Shown here in pieces: positions 44,701 through 56,539 of a stretch of 64,000 nt of DNA. The notes under the pieces are model-generated. The model ran no database searches. It worked only from the letters and a program-made list of their open reading frames with translations, and was not told the origin of the DNA. A program made the translations under genes and the position numbers. How positions within the stretch are numbered: the stretch's first letter is position 1; each line of letters opens with the position of its first letter. The stretch comes from Cyrtodaria siliqua (Eukaryota; Mollusca; Bivalvia; Adapedonta; Hiatellidae): the NCBI GenBank assembly GCA_037043455.1, contig JAWPHD010001267.1, positions 275,819-339,818 on the forward strand, read 5' to 3'.

Positions 44701-47419
44701 CTGTGTGATCTGTGACCACAATAAGATACCCATAGTACTGATTCTGTGTGATCTGTGGCCACAATAAGATATCTATAGTACTGATTGTATGTGATCTGTG
44801 TCCACAATAAGATACCCATAGTACAAATTCTGTGTGATCTGTGGCCACAATAAGATACACATAGTACAGATTATGTGTGTTCTGTGGCCACAATAAGATA
44901 AACATAGTACAGATTCTGTGTGATCTGTGGTTGTGTCCACAATAAGATACCCGTAGTACTGGTTCTGTGCCCACAGTAAGATACACATAGCACTGATTGT
45001 GTGTGATATGTGTCCACAATAAGGTAGAGTACTGATTCTGTGTGATCTGTGCCCCCCAATACGATACCCATAGTACTGATTCTGTGTGATCTATGCCCAC
45101 AATAAGATACACATAGTACTGCTTCTGTGTGCTCTGTGGCCACAATAAGATAATCATAGTGATGATTCTGTGAGATCTGCGCCCACAATACGATACACAT
45201 AGTGATGATTCTGTGTGATCTTGTCCACAATAAGATATACATCGTGATGATTATGTGTGCTCTGTGGCCACAATAAGATAATCATAGTGATGTTTCTGTG
45301 TGATCTGTATCCCCAATAATATACCCATAGTGATGATTCTGTGTGATCTTGTCCACAATAAGATATACATCGTGATGACTGTGTGATCTGTGTCCACAAT
45401 AAGATATCAATAGTACTGATTCTGTGTGATCTGTGCCCACAATAAGATATACATCGTGATGATTCTGTGTGATTTGTGTCCATAATAAGATATACATAGT
45501 GATGATTCTGTGTGATCTGTGGCCACAATTAAATAATCATAGTGATGATTCTGTGTGATCTGTGTCCACAATAAGATACACATAGTGCTGATTTTGTGTG
45601 ATCTGTGTCCACAATAAGATACCCATAGTACAGATTATGTGTGAACTCTGTCCACAATAAGATACCCGTTGTGATGATTCTGTGTGATCTGTGGCCACAA
45701 TAAGATAAACATAGTACTGATTCTGTGTGATCTGTGGTTGTGTCCACAATAAGATACCCGTAGTACTGGTTCTGTGCCCACAATAAGATACACATAGCAC
45801 TGATTGTGTGAGATCTGTGTCCACAATAAGGTAGAGTACTGATTCTGTGTGATCTGTGCCCCCCAATACGATACCCATAATACTGATTCTGTGTGATCTG
45901 TGGCCACAATACGATACACATAGTGATGATTCTGTGTGCTCTGTGGCCACAATAAGATAATCATAGTGATGATTATGTGTGATCTGCGTCCACAATACGA
46001 TACACATAGTGATGATTCTGTGTGATCTTGTCCACAATAAGATATACATCGTGATGATTCTGTGTGCTCTTTGGCTACAATAAGATAATCATAGTGATGA
46101 TTCTGTGTGATCTGTGTCCCCAATAAGATATATATCGTGATGAATGTGTGATCTGTGTCCACAATAAGATATCAATAGTACTGATTCTGTGTGATCTGTG
46201 CCCACAATAAGATATACATCGTGATGATTCTGTGTGATGTGTGTCCATAATAAGATAATCATCGTGATGATTCTTTGTGATCTGTGTCCCCTATAAGATA
46301 TATATCGTGATGATTGTGTGATCTGTGGCCACAATAAGATACCTATAGTACTGATCCTATGTGATCTGTGTCCACAATAAGATACACATAGTACTGATTA
46401 TGTGTGATCTTCGCCAATAATAAGATACCTATAGTCCTGATTCTGTGTGATCTGTGCCCACAATAAGATACACATAGCACTGATTCTGTGTGATCTGTGC
46501 CCACAATAAGATACACATAGCACTGATTCTGTGTGATCTTTGTCCACAATGTGATACACATAGTGCTGATTCTATGTGATCCGTGTCCACAATAAGATAC
46601 AGATAGTACTGATTCTGTGTGATCCGTTTCCACAATAAGATACCCATAGTACTGATTCTGTGTGATCTGTGTCCACAATAAGATACCCATAGTACTGATT
46701 CTGTGTTATCTGTTTCCACAATAAGATACACATAGTACTGATTCTATGTGATCTATGACCACAATAAGATACCCTTAGTGATGATTCTATGTGATCTGTG
46801 TCCACAATAAGATACACATAGTGATGATGATTCTGTGTGATCTGTGTCCACAATATGATACAGATAGTACTGATTCTGTGTGATCTGTGTCCACAACAAG
46901 ATACAGATAGTGCTGATTCTGTGTGATCTGTGTCCACAATAAGATACCCTTAGTGCTGAGTGTCCACAATAAGATACACATAGTGATGATTCTGTGTGAT
47001 CTGTGGCCACAATAAGATACACTTAGCGGTGATTCTGTTTGATCAGTGTCCACAATAAGATACACTTAGCGGTGATTCTGTGTGATCTCGGTCCACAATA
47101 AGATACACTTAGCGGTAATTCTGTGTGATCTGTGGCCACAATAAGATACACTTAGCGGTGATTCTGTGTGATCTGTGTACACAATAAGATACACTTAGCG
47201 GTGATTCTGTGTGATCTCGGTCCACAATAAGATTCACTTAGCGGTGATTCTGTGTGAACTGTGGCCACAATAAGGTACCCATTGTACTGATTCTGTGTGA
47301 TCTCGGTCCACAATACGATACACTTAGTGATGATTATGTGTGATCTGTGGCCACAATAAGATATACATAGTACTGATACTGTGTGATGTGTGTCCACAAT
47401 AAGATATCCATAGTGATGA
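41731..47419. repeat. 43-bp satellite, array 2 (about 132 units)
   Basis: Same family and orientation as array 1. It shows several higher-order blocks. A 169-bp repeat lies around 43311 and 43480 (TCTGTCGTTGTGTCC variant). A block at 44150-44250 is repeated at about 44823-44925. A variant with AATAAGGTAGAGTACTGATT followed by GCCCCCCAATACGATACCC recurs near 44.56, 45.02 and 45.82 kb. At the right end units carry ACTTAGCGGTGATTCTG. Minus-strand open frames up to 335 aa are by-products of the stop-free unit. Confidence 0.95.
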
Positions 47420-48374
47420 GCACATTTACATGCACAATGTCCAATAAAATATACAGTTTTGCTATAAAATGCCAGAAAAAAAAGAGAAAAAAATGAAGTA
47501 ATGACTCAAAAACTAAGCCTACCCCATATGCCTGTAGCAGTTTTAAAGCCAACTAATACATTCAAGTATTGGGCATCAGCAAGACAAACTGAATCACACA
47601 TCAGAATAGTATATATTTCAGTGGATTATACCATTATCTCTAACAAAATACCAAATTAATGTGTTAAATTACTATTGTATGCCATTGCGTAGTGCTTTCA
47701 TCTGAATTAATGAAGAAAAATGGGTGGGGTTTATACAATGTGAAGCAAAAAACTAAACTAAATGCTGAATTTCACAAATTTCTGTACATTTCAGTTTCAG
47801 ATTGTAAAACCCATCATCGCGTACAAAATTTACAGGTTCTCAGACTTTTGATATAAAGTAAGATTCCTCCTAGAGTCGCGTCATGTCAAAATGTCAGTAC
47901 CGATACGTTTTCAGATTTTAGCCTCATACGGTACCTTTAAATAATTTAATTGCCATTTATTGTAGGAAATGTGACAGATCTATTACCTATTGCCACTAAT
48001 CCACTTAAAGACACTTGAGAGCCTACTTAAAGTGCTTTAGGGCAACTCCAAATCACTAGGACCCCCAAATTTCACCCTAAAATACACACATTCTATTTCA
48101 ATTGCAAAAAAAAAATGTTCTGTTGTAAAATTCAAAAATTTAACATCAGCTTTTTTTTTCTCACTCAGCTGCAAGCTTTCACAGGAAAAATCAACTGGAT
48201 TTGCCATTAATAAAAAAAATGCATTTTGTCCATCTAGGTGTTAGACGGGTGAAAATCAGCCAATTGAACACAATGCAATATAGGCTATATTTGGAGATCA
48301 GTCACAAGTTCCACAACATTCGTTCGCTTAAATACACCTTTATTCTGTGAATTAAACACGACTGGCTAGCAAAT
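47420..48374. other. Gene-free stretch
   Basis: AT-rich; nothing recognised. Confidence 0.45.
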
Positions 48375-48584
48375 GGAGTGCGTGGTCCAGTGGTAGAGCG
48401 CCGAACTCCAGATCGAGAGGTCGTGGGTTCGATCCTCGCCGCGGCCACGTTATTTCTCCTTGAGCAAAATAATTAATCCACATTGCTTAGTACTGGTTCT
48501 ACCCAGGAAGCCATCGAGAGTGATTAATCTAAGTTGCAATAACTTGTTTCGCAATCGATGTAAAATAAATATGTTTAAACTAAA
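48375..48584 (+). mobile_element. SINE family S2, tRNA-derived, copy 1
   Basis: The head (48381-48449) has a perfect 7-bp acceptor-like pairing (CGTGGTC with GGCCACG), A-box-like TCCAGTGGTAGAGCG, B-box GGGTTCGATCC and a CTCCAGA loop that would read CCA (Trp). The anticodon stem does not pair, so it is a SINE head, not a functional tRNA. The body shared with 55906-56119 includes TTGAGCAA, TAGTACTGGTTCTACCCAGG and CATCGAGAGTGATTAA, and the tail TGTAAAATAAATATGTTTAA. Confidence 0.85.
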
Positions 48585-49174
48585 CGGTCCAATATCTGGA
48601 ATAAAACACCGATTCAGTTTTTCAACATATTGCGTCATTCATTCACACTGCGTATTTTGAAATAAACATCTGTCAAAACCACATCTCTAACTAACCTCTG
48701 TGCTCATACTCTCCAAAGAAATAATCCTGACAAACACGGTAAAATATTTGCTATTCATGACAACAGACATACTACTTTAACCTCAGGTTAGATTTAACAA
48801 TAAAATAAAAACTAATCTTGGGAAAAACACATGCAAACTAGAAACTTTGGATTTTTTCAAGGAACTATTTTAGCTTCCTGACTGGTCTGACACCTATTGG
48901 CGGACTTCTACAGTCGTTTATATTTACATTGTATCCATGTATAGATGACTTTTGTGTTCCGTTTATATTGACAAATCGTCAGGCAATCATAGATTGTTTT
49001 GAAATAAGGCTTTTAGTATAAGCTTAGGGCAATTAAAAATACTGATAATGCTGAATAATAAACTTTTCATAATAATTTACTTTGCCTGTTCAGTATTGAT
49101 TAAAGTAAAATGCTAAACATTAGTGAGACCAAATATTTGCAATCGTATTCATGTAGCCCCTGGTGACACACTGG
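48585..49174. other. Gene-free stretch
   Basis: Nothing recognised. Confidence 0.4.
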
Positions 49175-51768
49175 CAGTAGTTGTCTGCTGATGGATCAAT
49201 TGTGCGGACAGAGGTTAGTTTTTACAAGAGTGACTGTGTCTGCTGACGGATCCAAAGTGCGGACAGAGTTCAGTTTTACATGGGAGGCTGTGTCTGCTAA
49301 CGGATCAAGTGTGCGAACAGAGGTTAGTTTTACATGGGAGGCTGTGTCTGCTAACGGATCAAGATTGCGAACAGAGGTTAGTTTTACATGCGAGACTGTG
49401 TCTGATGAGGGATCAAGAGTGCGAAGGGAGATTAGTTTTACATGAGTGACTGTGTCCGCTGACGGATCAAGTGTGCGGACAGAGGTTAGTTTTACATGAG
49501 TGACTGTCTGCTGACGGATCAAGTGTGCGGACAGAGGTTAGTTTTACATCAGTGACTTTGTCTGCTGACGTATCAAGTGTGCGGACACGGACAGAGGTTA
49601 ATTTTACATTTGTGACAGAGGTTAGTTTTACATGAGTAACTGTGTCTGCTGACGGATCAAGTGTGCGGACAGAGTTTAGTTTTACATGAGATACTGTGTC
49701 TGCTAACGGATCAAGTGTGCGTACAGATGTTAGTTTTACATGAGAGACTTTGTCTGCTGAAGGATCAAGTGTGCGGACAGAGGTTAATTTACATGAGTGA
49801 CTGTCTGCTGACGGATCAAGTGTGCGGACAGAGGTTAGTTTTACATCAGTGACTTTGTCTGCTGACGTATCAAGTGTGCGGACACGGACAGAGGTTAATT
49901 TTACATTTGTGACAGAGGTTAGTTTTACATGAGTAACTGTGTCTGCTGACGGATCAAGTGTGCGTACAGAGGTTAGTTTTACATGAGAGACTTTGTTTGC
50001 TGACAGATCACGGGTGCGGACAGAGGTTAATTTTACATGAGATACTGTGTCTGCTAACGGATCAAGTGTGCGTACAGATGTTAGTTTTACATGAGAGACT
50101 TTGTCTGCTGAAGGATCAAGTGTGCGGACAGAGGTTAATTTACATGAGTGACTGTCTGCTGACGGATCAAGTGTGCGGACAGAGGTTAGTTTGACATGGT
50201 GACTGTGTCTGATGAGGGATCAAGAGTGCGGAGAGAGGTTAGTTTCACATGAGTGACTGTGTCCGCTGACGGATCAAGTGTGCGGACAGAGGTTAGTTTT
50301 ACATGTGTGACTGTCTGCTGACGGATCAAGTGTGCGGACAGAGGTTATTTTTACATGAGTGACTTTGTCTACTGACGTATCAAGTGTGCGGACACGGACA
50401 GAGGTTAATTTTACATTTGTGACTGTGTCTGATAAGGGATCAAGTGTGCGGACAGAGGTTAGTTTGACATGAATGACTGTGTCTGCTGACGGATCAAGTG
50501 TGCGGACAGAGGTTAGTTTTATAGGAGTGACTGTGTCTGCTCAAGGATCAAGCGTGCGGACATAGGTTAGTTTTACATGAGTGACTGTGTCTGATGACGG
50601 ATCAAGTGTGCGGACAGAGGTTAGTTTTACATGAGTGACTGTCTGCTGACTGATCAAGTGTGCGGACAGAGGTTAGTTTTACATGAGTGACTGTGTCTGC
50701 TGACGGATCAAATGTGCGGACAGAGATTAGTTTTACATGAGATGCGGACAGAGGTTAGTTTTACATGGGAGACTTTGTCTGATGACGGATAAAGTGTGCG
50801 ACAGAGGTTAGTTTTACATGAGTGACAGTGTGTGATGACTGATCAAGTATGCGGACAGAGGTTGGTTTTACATGAGGGACTTTGTCTGATGACGGATCAA
50901 GTGTGCGGACAGAGGTTAGTTTTACATGAGTGACTGTGTCTGCTGATGGATCAAGTGTGCGGACAGAGGTTAGTTTTACATGAGTGACTGTGTCTGCTGA
51001 TGGATCAAGTGTGCGGACAGAGGTTAGTTTTACATGAGTGACTGTGTCTGCTGACGGATCAAGTGTGCGGACAGAGGTTAGTTTTACATGAGTGACTGTG
51101 TCTGCTGATGGATCAAGAGTGCGGACAGAGGTTAGTTTTACATGAGAGACTGTGTCTGCTGACGGATCAAATGTGCGGACAGAGGTTAGTTTTACATGAG
51201 TGACTGTTTGCTGACTGATAAAGTGTGCGAACAGAGGTTAGTTTTACATGAGAGACTTTGTCTGCTGACGGATCAAGTGTGCGGAACGAGGTTAGTTTTA
51301 CATGAGAGACTGTCTGCTGACGGATCAAGAGTGCGGACAGAGGTTAGTTTTACATGGGTGACTGTGTCTGCTGACGGATCAAATGTGCGGACAGAGGTTA
51401 GTTTTACGTGGGTGACTGTGTCTGATGAGGGATCAGATGTGCGGACAGAGGTTAGTTTTACATGGAGGACTGTGTCTGCTGACGGATCAAGTGTGCGGAC
51501 AGAGGTTCGTTTTACATGAGTGACTGTGTCTGCTGACGGATCAAGTGTGCGGACAGAGATTAGTTTTAAATGAATGGATGTGTCTGTTGACGGATCAAGT
51601 GTGCGGACAAAGGTTAGTTTTACATGGGTGACTGTTGTCTGATGACGGATGAAGTGTGCGGACTGAGGTTAGTTATACATGAGTGGATGTGTCTGTTGAC
51701 GGATCAAGTGTGCGGACAGAGGTTAGTTTTACATGAGTGGCTGTGTCTGCTGACGGATCAAGTGTGCC
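49175..51768. repeat. 54-bp minisatellite, about 48 units, with higher-order structure
   Basis: Unit GACTGTGTCTGCTGACGGAT, CAAGTGTGCGGACAGAGGTT, AGTTTTACATGAGT, with many short deletions (TGTC lost) and a GGACACGGACAGAGG insertion variant. A block of about 299 bp recurs: the series from about 49498 is repeated from about 49797. Since 54 is a multiple of three, open frames with an 18-residue repeat (VSADGSSVRTEVSFTWxx) appear for up to 107 codons, but frequent indels break every frame, so coding is unlikely. Confidence 0.93.
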
Positions 51769-51893
51769 ACATTGTATTTTAACAAAATTAATCCATCATT
51801 TAGCATCCTTTGTTTGGATCCAGTATTTTGTAAAAGGTAAAACGTTTTGCTCAATGTATAATCTTTTCTTTACTATATATATTCAGATTTGAA

Positions 51894-52397
51894 ATGTCCC
51901 GTGTATTACTGCTGTTGTTTCTGTCAGTTCAATGTGTCAAGATAGATGCTGACGTTATAGTGATAGCATTTTGGCCTGTACAGCAATATAGGGACCTGCC
52001 AAATGCCGTGACATTAAGTACACACCAGGCAGTCAGTGTGGTAAGTCATGTAGATGGTGAGCCAGTAAGTACACACCAGGCAGTCAGTGTGGTAAGTCAT
52101 GTAGATGGTGAGCCAGTAAGTACACACCAGGCAGTCAGTGTGGTAAGTCATGTAGATGGTGAGCCAGTAAGTACACACCAGGCAGTCAGTGTGGTAAGTC
52201 ATGTAGATGGTGAGCCAGTAAGTACACACCAGGCAGTCAGTGTGGTAAGTCATGTAGATGGTGAGCCAGTAAGTACACAGAACAGCGATTATTGTTTAAG
52301 AAATAAAATATTTTCAGCGGGTTTATATTGTGTCAGATCCATACCTGGTGGGCGGGACTTGCGGATGTTTTTTCAAGTGCCAAACACCAGGTTTTGA
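51894..52397 (+). CDS. Secreted-protein-like ORF with five 17-residue repeats
   Basis: 167 codons. MSRVLLLLFLSVQCVKIDA is a good signal peptide. A short segment (FWPVQQYRDLPNAVTL) leads into five perfect copies of STHQAVSVVSHVDGEPV, encoded by a 51-bp tandem repeat at 52017-52271. A Cys-containing tail (NSDYCLRNKIFSAGLYCVRS) follows and the frame stops at 52397. Each repeat contains two GTAAGT splice-donor hexamers, so the first part may instead be a signal-peptide exon whose donor was duplicated. No domain is recognised. The signal peptide is the strongest evidence for coding; the repeat part may be intronic. Confidence 0.42.
   Translation: MSRVLLLLFLSVQCVKIDADVIVIAFWPVQQYRDLPNAVTLSTHQAVSVVSHVDGEPVSTHQAVSVVSHVDGEPVSTHQAVSVVSHVDGEPVSTHQAVSVVSHVDGEPVSTHQAVSVVSHVDGEPVSTQNSDYCLRNKIFSAGLYCVRSIPGGRDLRMFFQVPNTRF
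52017..52271. repeat. 51-bp tandem repeat, 5 units
   Basis: Five identical units beginning AGTACACACCAGGCAGTCAG; identity between units indicates recent expansion. Each has CCAGTAAGTAC across the unit border and TGTGGTAAGTC inside. Confidence 0.97.
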
Positions 52398-52846
52398 TCT
52401 CACTACGTTCAGTGTATGCCCATCTCTCAACATCAATCGAAGAAATCATCCAGCTCCGTTCTGTTTTTACATAACGTCATCTGTGTTTTGCATGTTTTCT
52501 GACGTTTAGTTTACGTCTCACACCACAATTAATTTTTCATAGGGTCCTGTTGTAATGTTTTTGTTCGTGACATAGATATAAACAGATTTTACAACATGTA
52601 TGTATGCTTAAATTCTTCATTGATCCAATATCTGCAATTTAAAACACATTTAACAAATATTTACCAGATTGAACTATTTTTAATTTCATGTTTTATGTAT
52701 CAAAATTTAGACAAAAATACAACCCCGTGGTGATTAGTCCCATGATGTGTAAAATGAGGCAGAATTAGCTAGAAATCTTATATCAACATGCATTTTTCTG
52801 TGATCTCTTCCTAAAATGCTGTAGATTTAGAAACTGGTAAAGATAA
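52398..52846. other. Gene-free stretch
   Basis: Nothing recognised. Confidence 0.4.
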
Positions 52847-53320
52847 AGGTGTAGCACACCCATTGCAACACAGGAAGTGTCGGCCTGGGGTATCGCATAA
52901 TGGCGTCAATAAATAATTCTCAATTCTTTCTGTAAAAAAATGCATTTTCACTCATTTAAAGTGCTATTTTTGGTTTATATCACAATGTTGATCTATTTGT
53001 TACGTTTTTCAAGCATTGTCATGTTAAAATTGTGAGTTTTTAAATTTATTTTGCTTATATGGAAATGAGTGTATGAATACAATATTATGGCATCTCAGTG
53101 TTTATGTTTTTAAAGGGAGCATTCATTCATGAGACAAGTTATTTCTTAAAAGATACATGACCCCCATTTTTCTGTGTTTTTTTTGGCAGCATATGTGTCA
53201 TTTGTGATGAGAATGTAAGTTATTCATTTTTAATTTGGGTCCAGATATGAATGACAACATGGCATTTACATTTTAATTCACACACAACTCAATGCAACAA
53301 TCAATGGGAGTGTAACACCT
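52847..53320. mobile_element. Dispersed repeat family B, copy 2
   Basis: A 474-bp copy of the element at 5840-6335, same orientation. Ends AGGTGTAGCACACCC and GGGAGTGTAACACCT are 15-nt imperfect inverted repeats. Lacks the internal GAGGAAGTGTCGGCC duplication of copy 1, so that duplication is secondary. Confidence 0.82.
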
Positions 53321-53629
53321 AAATCAATGTATCCTGTAAAATATAGAAAAGCGAACTTGTTTTTGTATCTACCTCCTTAATCTGTAGGGCACGAGTATTG
53401 AAGGCAGATAATAGTGGTGTGAGTCCTTAACATCTCGTGTATCACCTTGTCTTACCTCGAGCGCGTCATATACGGTTTAATGTTGGATTTACGGTATTGC
53501 TAACGTTGCATTACCGGTATTTCTTGTTGACATCGCTCGGGTACAGGTGAGTGAGGCAAGAACGACACTTTATTTGTATAGATATTTCCAAGTTTTTAGG
53601 AAAAGGTATAGTTTTACTTTTTCGTATAA

Positions 53630-53790
53630 TTTTAGCGAGAATCTTCTACTTTTTTCAATCATTTCGTCGTTTTCGGATGGTCAGGTCACGTATAAACCTC
53701 TACATTTTCATACAGAGACAATCCCTGCAAATGGTATTTTATTGATCATGCAATAAACACCTAAATAGAGGGTCAGAAACAGCAAATGTG
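53630..53790 (+). repeat. Dispersed repeat family C, forward copy
   Basis: Contains TCGTCGTTTTCGGATGGTCA, GGTCACGTATAAACC and AAACACCTAAATAGAGGGTC. The reverse complement of the same series occurs at 56318-56480. Two overlapping short open frames here are incidental. Confidence 0.75.
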
Positions 53791-53950
53791 TCAAAGAAAT
53801 GTGTCAATTTCTAGAGAACTGTCGGGTAGCATGCCATAAAACGGTACACATGCAGGTCTCACAACGTGTACTAAAACGGTATAATGTTTATGAAACCGAT
53901 AATAGTTATAATATGTATGCACTAAACCTGTTCTTTCATGTACAACTTGG

Positions 53951-54328
53951 CTATACTAATATGTGTAACGAAATATTGAATCCGCTGAAGATATTCTTAT
54001 TTTGAACATATGTTTTGTGTCGCCTGCGTAGCAGCATGGATTTATATATATACATATAAATCCATGGTAGCAGGGAAGACACTAAAGGCGTCAATTTGTT
54101 CGTCGTGACGTCCACACACTCTAACATGACTTGAAACGTGTCTGACATATTTTCATGAAACCTCACATACATTTTCATCTTATCCCGAACATGTTTCACA
54201 AGTCCAATAAGTCTTGACTGACTTCCATAAAAGGCGATCATAATTACCCTTGATACTTTCCCAAAAAAAAACATTCCGACATCAAATAAAAGCAATCTAA
54301 CACCAAGAAAAGCGCAAAGTCTCCACAC
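53951..54328 (-). CDS. Unrecognised ORF, possibly an exon
   Basis: 125 codons, starting MWRLCAFLGVRLLLFDVGMF and containing LIGLVKHVRDKMKMYVRFHE and DTFQVMLECVDVTTNKLTPL. The residue composition is more protein-like than that of neighbouring open frames, and the first 45 residues are hydrophobic. No domain is recognised. The last 30 residues (after SSLLPW) run into an ATATAT-rich palindromic stretch (about 54035-54065), so the real coding part, if any, ends before it. Confidence 0.25.
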   Translation of the reverse strand: MWRLCAFLGVRLLLFDVGMFFFGKVSRVIMIAFYGSQSRLIGLVKHVRDKMKMYVRFHENMSDTFQVMLECVDVTTNKLTPLVSSLLPWIYMYIYKSMLLRRRHKTYVQNKNIFSGFNISLHILV

Positions 54329-54339
54329 TTTTAACTAAA

Positions 54340-55905
54340 AACCAAAACGAAGATATTTTGAAGACATATGGGAAAACATAGTAATTAAGATAGAGATTAC
54401 ACTCTTTGTAAATGCCTCAATGTAAACCGTAAATGATCAGGGAGACAGTAAAGAACGTCAAATATCACAGGAAGGGTTGCATTGGAAAAATGGAAGACAG
54501 TTCTTGAAACGTATAGTAAGGAAAACGTGTTTCTATTTTGTCAGCTTATCCTGATAAGCAGTTGACACTATATCACTACCGCATTTTTTTTTAGATACTG
54601 TCCGGTTAGTATTTGTTTGTGCATTTTGCATTTTTAGCAAGCATTTCTTTACCAATGTATGCTCTACTCCCGCGCCCCAGTCAAATTATTAATAAGAGTT
54701 GACTGCACCCCTCCACAACCATCTCTGACTCTTATGGTTTAACATTGAACTAGTCATGTGTGCGTGCGTGCGTGCTTGCGTGTTTGTCTGGTATGTGTAT
54801 TCCACTAGCCATCCGAAACATAGCTGGATCGACCACTTTTGTAACGTCATGGTTGTCAATATTAAAACTGCATGGTTCTGGAAATACGATTTCGTTAATT
54901 TTTCTAAAAAACTTCATATTTGAATTTTATCAGTAATAGTAATAATTTGAAAAGTTCAAAGCAAATTGTTTTTGCTTGTTTATAATTGTTGATGAGGAAA
55001 TATACATATCCATCCGGAGACATTCCGTACTCTTACTAACGAATAGATTAATACTTGTCGTTAACTTGCTCGGATACCAACCGATAAACAGGACCTACCG
55101 GTTTACGCCCCCCACCCACCACCTCCAACCCGTACCATCCGACGGTCGAGGCTAAGGGAACGTGTCTTGCCCCAATCTCTCCCACAGGCCATTACATTGA
55201 CCTCTGTCAACGTCTAATAAAGCAGCCTGCGATCACGGAATAATTTATCACATGACCATAGCTGAAATATCAAAATGGCGAACAGAACTTCAACACCGTG
55301 ACACCATCAACTATCGGCAGTTGATGGACACGTAAACAGTCGAAAGAAACACGACTTTTTCTACATTTTGATATATATTTCAAGTAAGTAATTTAATTTA
55401 AGGTAGGTTGTTAAAAGCTATGTGATACTGGAAAGTGCTGGTAAGCATAATGCTGTACTGTAACCCTATGGGAACGATTAGGTGGTGCGTATTATAAATG
55501 TTTTAACGGCGGAGTGATATGCCAAAGTACAAACCTTTATTCTACCGCAATATAATTCTGAGCATAATTTACTGTATATTTAAAACATTCAAGCCGAAAA
55601 AAAAAATTCTTTTGTAATTTAAGCATTTCATATAAAGTTAATTCAAAAAAATATTAATGCAATCAAGAAAGTTTGCATTTCCGTAATTTTTCATCGTTTG
55701 CCAAGATGCTTGGTATTTGACGAGATGTTGACAAAGGTGTATGTGTATGCAAGGAACGACAACTCTGGGTAGATATTGGTCTTGCCCAAGAACATACAGA
55801 CGAAACTCAACGGCGTCGATGAGACTAACTACATAAAACCAGTAGTACAACATAAAACAGCGGAATATTATTTAGTATCTACCTACTGACCATAAAAAAC
55901 ACCTT
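54340..55905. other. Gene-free stretch
   Basis: Contains a short GTGCGTGC run near 54760. No gene recognised. Confidence 0.4.
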
Positions 55906-56119
55906 GGAGTCAAGTGGTTTAGTGGTGGAGCGCTGCACCCATGATCGAAAAGTCGTGGGTTCGATCCCCGCTCTGACCATATATGTTGTGTCCCTGAGCA
56001 AGATACTTTATCAGTATTTGCCTAGTACTGGTACTACCCAGGAAGACATCGAGAGTAATTAAAATAAGTTCATAGAGCTTTCGTTACAATCGATGTAAAA
56101 TAAATAAGTTTAAACTAAA
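55906..56119 (+). mobile_element. SINE family S2, tRNA-derived, copy 2
   Basis: The head has A-box-like TTTAGTGGTGGAGCG and B-box GGGTTCGATCCCC; the body and tail match copy 1 (TAGTACTGGTACTACCCAGG, CATCGAGAGTAATTAAAATA, TGTAAAATAAATAAGTTTAA). The head differs from copy 1 more than the body does, especially in the anticodon region. Confidence 0.85.
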
Positions 56120-56317
56120 TAACGCACATGTTTAGCAATTTAATATCAATAAGCACATAAAAACAGTATACGGATACACGGACATGCAGTCTTTTCCAGT
56201 TTACATATAGTTTTTTTTCATGAACGTTTTATAATAAGTTATACACTCTGTGTACCGTTTTACGGCGCGTTATTCGACAATTGTTGCAATAACACAATAA
56301 ACATGCCTTCCGTTGAC

Positions 56318-56480
56318 ACTGTTTCTGACCCTCTATTTAGGTGTTTATTGTATGATCAGTGAAATACCATATCTGTATAAATAGTCGGGGTTTATATGTG
56401 ACCTGACCATCCGAAAACGACGAAATTCGTCCATTCTCGCGAATGATTGAAAAGAATAGAGGATTCTCGGCTAAACTTAT
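56318..56480 (-). repeat. Dispersed repeat family C, inverted copy
   Basis: Reverse complement of the 53630-53790 repeat (GACCCTCTATTTAGGTGTTT, TGACCTGACCATCCGAAAAC). With the forward copy it forms inverted repeats about 2.5 kb apart. A tandem GGCAGCCGTAGGCACAGTTC pair follows at about 56498-56539. Confidence 0.75.
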
Positions 56481-56539
56481 ACCACACCCGATTACCGGCA
56501 GCCGTAGGCACAGTTCGGCAGCCGTAGGCACAGTTCCCG

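Noticed and set aside
41729..47397. ORFs up to 335 aa in the second 43-bp array
   Set aside because: Same explanation as for array 1; the frames overlap each other massively.
48381..48449. Functional tRNA-Trp gene
   Set aside because: Acceptor and T-arm are good and the loop would read CCA, but the anticodon stem does not pair and the downstream body is shared with another SINE copy.
49191..51519. ORFs with an 18-residue repeat (VSADGSSVRTEVSFTW)
   Set aside because: The 54-bp unit keeps the frame only until frequent indels; open on both strands in places; no start context or domain.
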